This document shows, piece after piece, positions 1-7,711 of a stretch of 64,000 nt of DNA. Both the position numbers and the translations under genes were made by a program. The stretch spans positions 552,001-616,000 of the forward strand of contig JANQAC010000002.1 of assembly GCA_024707255.1 (NCBI GenBank). The letters are read 5' to 3'. The notes under the pieces were generated by a model that saw nothing but the letters and a program-made list of their open reading frames with translations, made no database searches and was not told the DNA's origin. This DNA is from Asticcacaulis sp. (GTDB lineage: Bacteria; Pseudomonadota; Alphaproteobacteria; Caulobacterales; Caulobacteraceae). How positions within the stretch are numbered: the first letter of the stretch is position 1; the number at the start of each line of letters is the position of its first letter.

Positions 1-651
1 GTTGCGCGCCGATTGCAGCACCGGCAGGGCGGGGGACCAGTCGAGAGACCAGGCAGCACTCAGTTGCGACGGCAGGTCATGCAAGCCGTCAGTCAGGCTT
101 TCATCACCCGACCAGGCGGCGACAATAGCGGCCAGGCCGCCGAGCGAAACGATATAGGACTTGGTGGCCGCCACCGACTTTTCCGGACCAGCGCACAGCG
201 GCAGCAGCGTATCCGCCAGGGCGGCCAGGGGCGAGGTCTCGTCATTGACCAGGGCCACGATATAGGCACCGGCCTTACGGTGGGCTTCCACGGTCGCCAG
301 CAGGTCCGGCGAGCGGCCAGACTGCGAAATGGCGATACAGAGCGAGTCTTCGGCCACCACGGGCGCGGCGTAGATAGAGGAAACCGACATGGCGGCGGTG
401 GAGGTCGGGACACCCAGATAAGTCTCGATCAGATACTTGCCGTATGTGGCGGCGTGATCGGAGGAGCCGCGCGCCACGGTGGTGACCGAGCGCGGCGGGT
501 TGGCTTTCAGATGCGCGCCGAGGCGGGCGAGGGCGGCCTTGTTGTGGGACAGGAAACGCTGGACGGCCGCGCCGCCTTCGGCGGCTTCGGAGAACATCAA
601 CGTCTTTTCGGCGTCGAGCGGTGCATGGGCAAGGGTAGGGGAGGGCATCAT
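1..651 (-). CDS. SIS-domain glucosamine-6-phosphate deaminase (NagB-II/AgaS type), 3' end outside window
   Basis: The reading frame starts at an ATGATG at 651 and stays open to the window edge (217 residues visible). It shows the two-SIS-domain architecture of GlmS isomerase-like deaminases: an N-terminal stretch with a TVARGSSDHAA motif, then ISQSGRSPDLL (phosphosugar-binding Ser-rich loop) and a GPEKSVAATKSY segment, all typical of the family. Members convert GlcN-6-P to fructose-6-P and ammonia in the cytoplasm. It is the last visible gene of the leftward GlcNAc operon, 14 bases after the GntR gene, which fits the deaminase step. The sugar specificity (GlcN versus GalN) is inferred from the neighbours. 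Confidence 0.85.
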   Translation of the reverse strand, partial: MMPSPTLAHAPLDAEKTLMFSEAAEGGAAVQRFLSHNKAALARLGAHLKANPPRSVTTVARGSSDHAATYGKYLIETYLGVPTSTAAMSVSSIYAAPVVAEDSLCIAISQSGRSPDLLATVEAHRKAGAYIVALVNDETSPLAALADTLLPLCAGPEKSVAATKSYIVSLGGLAAIVAAWSGDESLTDGLHDLPSQLSAAWSLDWSPALPVLQSARN

Positions 652-665
652 TATTCCTTGGAGTA

Positions 666-1457
666 TCAGCTTATATCGTTGAGTTCCGCGACCACGTCGT
701 AGGCGTCTCCGCGATAATAGGACTGGGTGAATTCTGCGGCGCGGCCATCCTGGAGGAAGCCGCGGCGTTCGATGAAGAGGCCCGGATCGCCTGGCTTGAC
801 GCCGAGGCGCTCGGCCTGTTCCGGCAGGAAGGCGACGGCGCGCAGGCGTTGCAGGGCGCGCACCGGTCGGTGGCCGGTTTTTTCCAGCGCGTCATAAAGC
901 GAACTGGTGACGGCTTCCGGTGAGGCCAGGCAATAGCCGGGGATGGTCGAATACTCGAGCGCCATGGTGGTGTTGTCGGCATAGCGGACGCGGTGGAAGC
1001 GGTAAACCAGGGCACCGGGCGACAGGCCCAGCGAAAGGGATTCTTCCGGTGTGACCGCGCCGGCGGATTTCGACACCCATTCCGAATGCGGCTTGCGGCC
1101 ACGCGAGATCATGTCTTCCGAGAAGGAGGACAATTTGGAGAAGCTTTTCTCGACGCGTGAGGCCACGAAAGTGCCGGCGCCGCGACGGCGGGTCAGAAGG
1201 CCCTCCGAGACGAGGCCGTCGATCGCCTTTCGCACGGTGATGCGTGACACATCGAATTCCTCGGCCAGGTCACGTTCCGGCGGAATGGCATCGTCTTGGT
1301 GTAGTTGCCGGCTCTGAATGGCGTCACGCAGGGCACGCTGCAATTGCAGATACAAGGGCGCGGGGTCATCCTTGGCCAGGCGGCCTATGGTTTCGGCAAA
1401 CGACATATCAGGCACTTTCGCGGCAGCGTAGGTTTTGGTGCGGGAAGGCGCGTTCAT
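666..1457 (-). CDS. GntR/UTRA transcriptional regulator of GlcNAc use (NagQ/NagR-like)
   Basis: This 263-residue protein has an N-terminal winged helix (about residues 30-100, with PPERDLAEEFDVSRITVRKA as the helix-turn-helix) followed by a UTRA effector domain (about 115-255). In this family the UTRA domain binds GlcN-6-P or GlcNAc-6-P. The start at 1457 is chosen because AGGGGAGA sits 7-8 bases upstream; this start lies 50 bases inside the cutC gene. A second ATG at 1406, just after the cutC stop, is possible but has a poorer ribosome site. It probably represses its own operon and the divergent TBDR through TGGTAT-type sites at 4511-4769. Confidence 0.88.
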   Translation of the reverse strand: MNAPSRTKTYAAAKVPDMSFAETIGRLAKDDPAPLYLQLQRALRDAIQSRQLHQDDAIPPERDLAEEFDVSRITVRKAIDGLVSEGLLTRRRGAGTFVASRVEKSFSKLSSFSEDMISRGRKPHSEWVSKSAGAVTPEESLSLGLSPGALVYRFHRVRYADNTTMALEYSTIPGYCLASPEAVTSSLYDALEKTGHRPVRALQRLRAVAFLPEQAERLGVKPGDPGLFIERRGFLQDGRAAEFTQSYYRGDAYDVVAELNDIS

Positions 1458-2217
1458 CAGGCTCTCCCCTGGTGGTCAGGATGGACTTCAGATGCGCCAC
1501 CGACCGGGCGTCGGTATCGCGCATATTGGCATTGACATAGCCGAGCGCGAAGGCGCGGCTATCGTGCGGCGGGATTGGGGCGTTGCAAGAGGCATGGATA
1601 GCGGAGACACCCGCGTCGAGGATGGTGCCGACGTTCTCGGCGGTAATGCCCTTGCCTGCGAGGATTTCAATACGGCCAGCCGCTTGCGCAACAAGGGTGG
1701 CCAGACCTTCCACGCCTTCCGCAGCCGTCTGGCCGCCGCCGGAGGTCAGAAGGGTGTCGATGCCCAGTGATATGGCGATTTCCAAGGCTTCCGCAGGATC
1801 AGGTACGAGATCGAAACCGCGATGCATGGCGACGGCCAGGCCATGCGCCTTGGCATGAACCACCAGACTTTTCAGCGCGGCTTCGTCCAGCGCCCCCGAA
1901 GTCAGGTTGGCGCCCAGAACGACCCCTTCGAGCCCGCATGACGCGGCGGCCACGATATCGCTATGCATGATATGCAATTCGTCGGCGGTATAGGTGAAAT
2001 CACCGGCGCGTGGCCGGATCATGGCCCGCGTCGGACAGCCGCATTCGCCACCCAGTTTCATCAGGCCCACCGACGGAGTCAGGCCGCCTTCGGAAAGGGC
2101 CGCCACCAGTTCGACACGATCGGCACCGTTATCGACGGCCGTGCGCAGTCCGGCCGCCGTATCGACCACGACTTCCAGCAGCGGCCCGGATAGCGGAATG
2201 TGCAGGTCGTTTGACAT
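1408..2217 (-). CDS. cutC: CutC family TIM-barrel protein
   Basis: This 269-residue protein matches the CutC family (PF03932): LLEVVVDTAAGLRTAVDNGA and RVELVAALSEGGLTPS near the start, MIRPRAGDFTYT, and the VVLGANLTSGALD and LLTSGGGQTAAEG segments. CutC was first linked to copper tolerance, but its biochemical activity is unsettled. Here it is translationally coupled to the GlcNAc kinase (TGATG overlap at 2215-2219) and overlaps the GntR gene, so a role in amino-sugar metabolism is more likely than copper handling. No copper genes are nearby. The last 20 residues (after TTRGEPDERAF) are poorly conserved, and part of that region is also the start of the GntR gene. Confidence 0.88.
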   Translation of the reverse strand: MSNDLHIPLSGPLLEVVVDTAAGLRTAVDNGADRVELVAALSEGGLTPSVGLMKLGGECGCPTRAMIRPRAGDFTYTADELHIMHSDIVAAASCGLEGVVLGANLTSGALDEAALKSLVVHAKAHGLAVAMHRGFDLVPDPAEALEIAISLGIDTLLTSGGGQTAAEGVEGLATLVAQAAGRIEILAGKGITAENVGTILDAGVSAIHASCNAPIPPHDSRAFALGYVNANMRDTDARSVAHLKSILTTRGEPDERAFPHQNLRCRESA

Positions 2218-3137
2218 CAGACGCTCACCGTTTCACCCAGGCCATTACTGACCCCGTGGGCCATCAGCAGAGCGCCTTCCAAGGCGTCGTGTTCGGCCTC
2301 GGCCAGGCAGGCGCGGGCCTTGGGGGCGATCCACGGCAGGAAGATGGGGGCCATGCCGCCGACCAGAGAGACCTTCTGGGCGCCGACTTCGTTCAGGCGA
2401 TGGATGTAGCGCGCCAGGTCATCGGCGCCGTGCTGGACCAGCGCCTCGGCCACGGCATCGCCACCATTGGCAAAGCCCATGATCAGCGGGGCCAGGGCGC
2501 CATAGTCGCGCGGCTTGGCGGTGGTGACCCAGTGGACGATATCAGATGGATGGCCGCCGAAATGCTGGATCAGGGCACGGGTGAAATCGCTTTGCGACGC
2601 CAGGCCGTCATGACCTTCGAGCGCGGCGCGAAGGGCCCTGCGGCCGAGATCGGCGGCGGAACCATTGTCGCAGACCTCGAAACCCCAGCCGCCGATCTGG
2701 GTGGCTTTGTGGCCGACCCAGGCATAGGCGGCGCTGCCGGTGCCGGAGATGAGTATGGCGCCGTCACGGCCGGAAAAGGCGCCGAGGCAGGCGGTATGGG
2801 CATCGGAAGAGGCATCGCAGCGGCCGAAGCGCGGGCCAGCCTTAATCGTGCGTTCGGCGTCTTCCCGCGCGGAGATTCCGGCCAACCCTAAGCCGATGCT
2901 GATATTCTGCCACTCGCCGGAGGTGCGCCCGCCCTGAACCAGGGCCTGATCCAACGCGCCAAGGATATTGGCCCACACCATATTCAGGCCGAGGCGGATA
3001 TTGGCCGGCCCTCCCTCGGCCTCGCCCAGCAGGACGCCTTCGGCATCGCGCACGCGGACGCGGCACTTGGTGCCGCCGCCATCGACGCCGGCGAAAAGCT
3101 GGAGGTGGGAATCGGGAGTATTCATAAGAGGCAACAT
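2217..3137 (-). CDS. N-acetylglucosamine kinase, BadF/BadG/BcrA/BcrD ATPase family (NagK type)
   Basis: This 306-residue ASKHA-fold kinase has the phosphate-binding GVDGGGTKCRVRV loop near residue 17 and the LISGTGSAAYAW phosphate-2 motif mid-protein. It phosphorylates GlcNAc brought in unmodified by the MFS permease encoded directly upstream, giving GlcNAc-6-P in the cytoplasm. The second ATG at 3125 (MNTPDSHLQ) is an alternative start; neither has a strong ribosome site. The stop codon overlaps the cutC start by one base, so the two are co-translated. The assignment as GlcNAc kinase rests on family and operon. Confidence 0.85.
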   Translation of the reverse strand: MLPLMNTPDSHLQLFAGVDGGGTKCRVRVRDAEGVLLGEAEGGPANIRLGLNMVWANILGALDQALVQGGRTSGEWQNISIGLGLAGISAREDAERTIKAGPRFGRCDASSDAHTACLGAFSGRDGAILISGTGSAAYAWVGHKATQIGGWGFEVCDNGSAADLGRRALRAALEGHDGLASQSDFTRALIQHFGGHPSDIVHWVTTAKPRDYGALAPLIMGFANGGDAVAEALVQHGADDLARYIHRLNEVGAQKVSLVGGMAPIFLPWIAPKARACLAEAEHDALEGALLMAHGVSNGLGETVSV

Positions 3138-3188
3138 AACACGGCTGGCTTTGAGAGACTTGTCAGGTTTCGGTGAGGGGGCGGCTTT

Positions 3189-4493
3189 TCAGACGTCCGT
3201 CGGCGCGTCCACAGGTATTGCCGCGGCCTTGCTCTTGCGTCCCGCCACCAGTCCGAACAGGAGGATATAGGCGTAACAGGGGACCATGAGGCAAAGGAAG
3301 ACGAGCTGGAAACTGTACTGATCCTTGAGATGAGCGAACAGTTGCGGGATGGCCGCGCCGCCGATAATGCCCATGACGAGGAAGGCCGCACCGAACTCGG
3401 TCAGCTTGCCCAGGCCGCGGATGCCGAGCGGGAAGATGGCCGGCCACATCATGGCATTGGCGAAACCGAGCGCGAAGACGAAGGCGACGGAGACGTAGTC
3501 CTTAGTAAGGAAGGCGCCGATGCTGAACAGGATGCCGAGCACGGCCGAGAAGACGAGGTAGCGTTCCTGGCTTATGAAGCGCGGAATGGCGATCAGGCCG
3601 CAGATATAGCCGATCAACATGCCGACCATGGTGTAGCTGGTGAAGAAGATGGTCTTGTCGAGCGGCAGGTTGAAGCCGTTGCCATAGGTGCCGACAGCAT
3701 CACCGGCCATGACCTCGACACCGACATAGAAGAAGATGGCGAGGAAGCCGAAGAACATCTGCGGCAGGGCGGCCCAGAAGCCCTTGCCGGTGCCGGGATT
3801 GGCGTCATCGCTGATATTGGGCAGGGGCGACTTGTAGACCAGGAAGGCAATCACCGCGAGGAAGGCGCCCATGACCAGATAGGGCAGGTGGATGCGGGCG
3901 GCAAAGGCATTGAGCAGCAGTTCGCGGGCGGCGGTGGTGGGCGCGGCATCGACCTGGGCCTGCATCTGGCCGATGCCGTTGAGGATCAGGGTGCCGATGA
4001 CGAAGGGCGCGGCGGCGCCGGCCAGCTTGTTGAAGATGCCCAGAAGCGCGATGCGTTGCGCGCCCGATTCAATGGGCCCCAGCACGGAGATATAGGGGTT
4101 GGAGGCGGTTTGCAGCAGGGATAGCCCGGCGCCGATGACGAACAGCGACACCAGCGTCGGCGGGAACATCCGCATGGAGGCGAACTGGCCGAAGCCGGCG
4201 GCGCCCACCGCCATCAGCAGCAGTCCGAGCGCCATGCCGGCCTTCATGCCGGTCTTGCGCAGGATAAAGGCCGAGGGCAGGGCCAGGAAGAAATAGGACA
4301 GGTAAAAGACCGACGGCACCAGGAAGGCTTCGACGTCGCTTAAACTAAAGGCCAGCTTGGAGAAGGTGATCAGCGGGCCATTCAGCCAGGTGACAAAGCC
4401 GAAGATGGCGAACAGGCCGCAGAACATCAGAACAGCGCCCCATGGCGTGGTCTGTGGTGCGTTCGCGGCTGTTACAGGTCCAGGTGTCGGCAT
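3189..4493 (-). CDS. GlcNAc MFS permease, FucP/GluP family (NagP type)
   Basis: This 434-residue protein has about 12 hydrophobic helices and the FucP/GluP-family signature regions LFAIFGFVTWLNGPLITFSK (helix 1), FLALPSAFILRKTGMKAGM and LLQTASNPYISVLGP. It is a proton-sugar symporter of the inner membrane, presumably moving GlcNAc released in the periplasm. It is the first gene of the leftward GlcNAc operon, 51 bases ahead of the kinase. A TGGTAT inverted repeat lies 18-40 bases upstream of the start, suggesting repression by the operon's GntR regulator. Confidence 0.86.
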   Translation of the reverse strand: MPTPGPVTAANAPQTTPWGAVLMFCGLFAIFGFVTWLNGPLITFSKLAFSLSDVEAFLVPSVFYLSYFFLALPSAFILRKTGMKAGMALGLLLMAVGAAGFGQFASMRMFPPTLVSLFVIGAGLSLLQTASNPYISVLGPIESGAQRIALLGIFNKLAGAAAPFVIGTLILNGIGQMQAQVDAAPTTAARELLLNAFAARIHLPYLVMGAFLAVIAFLVYKSPLPNISDDANPGTGKGFWAALPQMFFGFLAIFFYVGVEVMAGDAVGTYGNGFNLPLDKTIFFTSYTMVGMLIGYICGLIAIPRFISQERYLVFSAVLGILFSIGAFLTKDYVSVAFVFALGFANAMMWPAIFPLGIRGLGKLTEFGAAFLVMGIIGGAAIPQLFAHLKDQYSFQLVFLCLMVPCYAYILLFGLVAGRKSKAAAIPVDAPTDV

Positions 4494-4877
4494 GGTTTGT
4501 TTCCCCTATAATACCAATTCCTTTAAGTGGTATGGCTGAATTGAATCCAAAATGCAATCGGTCTTCGCAAAAATTTGCCGCAACTCGTAAATTATACGAA
4601 AAACATACTGATTTTCACAAATTATCATACAAATATGCGATAAATTTGTAACATTTCCATCGCAAGCGTAGCCCAATTTAATATATGTGCGATTCTAAGT
4701 TGACAGTTTTGCAAGACCGGAGATAGCAGTTATGCAGCGTCAGGTATTTCATTGGTGTCATTTGGTATTGTAATGGCTGCCAATTCGGGCCTGTCCAATG
4801 AGAAATGCGGCAGTAATCAGGATTTAGGGGCTCGCCCTGCCGCGGGCGGCACACTGCATAATAGGGAAGCTATACAG
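4494..4877. promoter_or_regulatory. Divergent control region of the GlcNAc locus
   Basis: No gene was seen in these 384 bases between the permease and the TBDR. An ATACCA/TGGTAT inverted repeat (4511-4516 and 4528-4533) lies beside the permease start. Near the TBDR, three similar direct copies occur: AGGTATT (4742-4748), TGGTGTC (4753-4759) and TGGTATT (4763-4769), at 11- and 10-base periods. The family and spacing recall the TGGTATT-N4-TGGTATT box that I remember for the GntR regulator NagQ. An AT-rich centre holds TCGTA-AATTA-TACGA (4585-4599) and a longer imperfect inverted repeat (4617-4649). TTGACA at 4700-4705 is a possible -35 for the TBDR, without a convincing -10. Confidence 0.5.
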
Positions 4878-7583
4878 ATGAAATTCAAACGTCATATTCT
4901 CATGACCAGCGCGGCGGCTACACTGGCGCTTGGTCTGTCTATGGGCGTCCACGCCTATGCCCAGGATGCGGCAGACGGGGCCGCGCCGGCTGATGACACC
5001 ACCGTCGTCGTCACCGGTATCCGCAAATCATTGCAATCGGCGCTGAAGCAAAAGCGCAATGCCGACCGCGTCGAAGAAGTCATCACTGCGGAAGATATCG
5101 GCAAGTTCCCGGACAAGAACGTCGCTGACTCATTGGCACGCGCTACCGGCGTCAACGTCGTTACCGGCTCGGCCAATGCCGGCGGTTTCGGTGAGAATGA
5201 ACGCATCTCGATCCGCGGCACCGATCCAAACCTCAACCTGACCTTAATGGACGGTCACAATATGGCGACCGGCGACTGGTTCGTGCTTGATCAGACCAAC
5301 GCTGGACGTTCGTTCAACTACACCATGCTGCCTTCGGAAGTTGTCGGCTCAGTGGAAGTTATCAAAGCATCTTCGGCTGATTTGCCAGAAGGTGGTGTTG
5401 GCGGAACAGTCGACGTTCACGTGCGCAAGCCGCTTGATATGCCCGCCAACAGCTTTGCGCTGTCGGCTCAAGGCATGTATGCGACACTTGCCGATAAGTG
5501 GGAGCCCAACATCTCCGGCATGTACAGCTGGAAGAATGACGGCCATACTCTGGGCATTCTCGTCGGTGCCTATTACGAAGCGCGGGAATTCCGTCGTGAT
5601 GGTCAGGAAGTTCTTGGCTACAATGACGTAGCCAACTTCGCTGGAAGCGGCCAGACCATGGCTGTTCCTTCTCTGATCGGATCCGCATACTTCACCCAGA
5701 AGCGCGTCCGCGAAGGCGGTAACTTCATGGTGCAGTGGAAACCGTCCGATACGCTCGAATTTGATTTCTCCGGTCTCTATACCCACTTGGAGGCCAATAA
5801 CGAGAACCATAATTTCATGCTGTGGGGCTCAAAGCTTTCGGCTACAACGCCGACCGCCTACACCACGGCCACCAATGCGGCGGATAGCGGCAAGACGTAC
5901 GTAACGTCAGCAAGTTGGGATGCATCGGCGACAACCAGCTCCATTGTCCAGGATGATATTTTCCGTCAGGCTCATTCTGATTCCTATGACCTGAATGTCG
6001 ATATGACATGGCACCCGACCGACAAATGGGCGATCAAGGGGCAACTGGGCTTCACTTCCGGTAACGGTATTACCGACGACACGGCCGCTTGGGAAACCTA
6101 CTGGAACAATGTCGGCGCCAGCTATGACCTCGGCAAGGTCACGCAGGTTGCCTTTAATGGCTTGCCCAGCGACCCGACTTCGGCGGCTTACCTGAACAAT
6201 AATTTCAGTTGGTCCTGGGGCGGCACCATCAAGGCGCCAGATCGTGAAGCCTATGCCAAGATCGATGTGGCCTATGACCTGGGTGACGACCTTGTACGTC
6301 AAATCAAGTTCGGTGCCCGTGCTACCGATCACTATCATGGCCTGGACTACCTTGCCTATTCGTGGGGCGGTAACGGTGCCTACAGTGGTACCAATACAGT
6401 CGGTCTGGGCACAGTATTCACAGGCGATGTAACGCCGAGCGACTATGGTGATGGCCTGCCGGGTTCCATTCCAGGCTATTCCTTCGCCAATGGAGACGCG
6501 GTATACAAATTCCTGGATGAAAACAATGGCGGTCGCAAGTTCGGATTCTATGCGCCGGCTTCGTTTGCTGTCCGTGAAAAGTCAGAAGCTTATTATGTGA
6601 TGGCCAAACTGGGGGGCGACAAGTGGCGTGGTGACGTGGGCTTGCGCGCTGTTCATACGGACACGACCGCCATCCAGTACACCACCAACGTTCCCGTCGG
6701 CACGCCGACGATACCGAGCGTCTTCGGTGCCTACGCCGAAGTGGATACGGAGAACAAGTACTGGGATATCCTGCCCAGCGCCAACTTCACCTACAGGCCC
6801 TCGGATGAACTGGTTTTCCGTGCCGGCGCCGCAAGTGTCATGAGTCGGCCGGGCTACGCGCAACTGGCCGGCGCCTTTACGGTCGATAGCACCAACTTCA
6901 AGGGCACGGCAGGAGGGAACCCTACGCTCATGCCATTCCGTGCCTGGCAATACAATGCCGGTGTCGAATACTACTATGGGCCGGAAGCCCTGGTTTCCTT
7001 CACGCTGTTTGACCTCCAGATTTCGAACTTCACCACCCAGGAAAAGTTCTATCAATATCTGATCACGGAGCAGACCCAGTTGAACCACGACAACGATCCG
7101 GTTGCCTATCCAGATCCTGGCGCAGTATTTGAAATGACCGGGCCAACCAACGGCGGCGGCGCCAAGGATGCGGGTTTTGAGTTTAACCTGCAACAACCGC
7201 TCGCTTACGGATTCGGCTTCATTTTTAACTACACTTATTCCAATGCAAGGAAGAATGACGGCTCGGCCCTGGATGGCAATTCTGAGAACACGGCCAACCT
7301 GACCGGCTACTTCGAAAATGAAAAGATCAGCACGCGTCTGGCCTATAATTACCGCTCCAAGTTCGTCTCCGGTCTCGATCGGGGTGCGGCCATGTGGCAG
7401 GACAACTACGGTACGCTAGACGGTTCGTTCAGCTATAATCTCAGCGATCACATCGCTCTGACCGTGGACGCTCAGAACCTTCTGCACGAAAAATTGTACT
7501 ATTTCGTGGGTTCGCCGCAATTCCCGCGCGCCATCTACGACAACGGCCAATCCTTCTATGTTGGCGCTCGCTTCAAGTACTAA
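4878..7583 (+). CDS. TonB-dependent receptor, probable GlcNAc/chito-oligosaccharide transporter
   Basis: This 901-residue outer-membrane receptor begins with a signal peptide (MKFKRHILMTSAAATLALG, cleaved near AYA-Q), then the family hallmark TVVVTGIRKSLQSALKQKRN, a plug domain (about 50-190, with SIRGTDPNLNLTLMDG and GGVGGTVDVHVRKP) and a 22-strand barrel ending in the C-terminal aromatic strand VGARFKY. The start at 4878 has AGGGAAG 8 bases upstream; longer upstream starts lack one. It resembles the Caulobacter GlcNAc receptor class. Its place opposite the permease-kinase operon and before GH20 supports uptake of GlcNAc-containing sugars. Substrate is inferred. Confidence 0.88.
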   Translation: MKFKRHILMTSAAATLALGLSMGVHAYAQDAADGAAPADDTTVVVTGIRKSLQSALKQKRNADRVEEVITAEDIGKFPDKNVADSLARATGVNVVTGSANAGGFGENERISIRGTDPNLNLTLMDGHNMATGDWFVLDQTNAGRSFNYTMLPSEVVGSVEVIKASSADLPEGGVGGTVDVHVRKPLDMPANSFALSAQGMYATLADKWEPNISGMYSWKNDGHTLGILVGAYYEAREFRRDGQEVLGYNDVANFAGSGQTMAVPSLIGSAYFTQKRVREGGNFMVQWKPSDTLEFDFSGLYTHLEANNENHNFMLWGSKLSATTPTAYTTATNAADSGKTYVTSASWDASATTSSIVQDDIFRQAHSDSYDLNVDMTWHPTDKWAIKGQLGFTSGNGITDDTAAWETYWNNVGASYDLGKVTQVAFNGLPSDPTSAAYLNNNFSWSWGGTIKAPDREAYAKIDVAYDLGDDLVRQIKFGARATDHYHGLDYLAYSWGGNGAYSGTNTVGLGTVFTGDVTPSDYGDGLPGSIPGYSFANGDAVYKFLDENNGGRKFGFYAPASFAVREKSEAYYVMAKLGGDKWRGDVGLRAVHTDTTAIQYTTNVPVGTPTIPSVFGAYAEVDTENKYWDILPSANFTYRPSDELVFRAGAASVMSRPGYAQLAGAFTVDSTNFKGTAGGNPTLMPFRAWQYNAGVEYYYGPEALVSFTLFDLQISNFTTQEKFYQYLITEQTQLNHDNDPVAYPDPGAVFEMTGPTNGGGAKDAGFEFNLQQPLAYGFGFIFNYTYSNARKNDGSALDGNSENTANLTGYFENEKISTRLAYNYRSKFVSGLDRGAAMWQDNYGTLDGSFSYNLSDHIALTVDAQNLLHEKLYYFVGSPQFPRAIYDNGQSFYVGARFKY

Positions 7584-7634
7584 AGCGTACAGCGGGGATG
7601 GTTCGTACCGTTCCCGCACCTGTTTCCTCTCCTT

Positions 7635-7673
7635 AGAGCAAGCGCCGCAAACCGGGGCTTGCTCTTTTTTTTT
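7635..7673 (+). terminator. Rho-independent terminator after the GlcNAc TBDR
   Basis: AGAGCAAGC (7635-7643) pairs with GCTTGCTCT (7657-7665) and is followed by a run of nine T residues. It separates the receptor from the downstream GH20 transcript. Confidence 0.85.
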
Positions 7674-7711
7674 GAAGCAGGCAACCTGCACGATAATTTA
7701 AAGGAAACGCC

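Noticed and set aside
4752..4877. A 42-codon N-terminal extension of the GlcNAc TBDR
   Set aside because: It begins at TTG within the operator-like repeats, has no ribosome site and precedes a perfect signal peptide at 4878.
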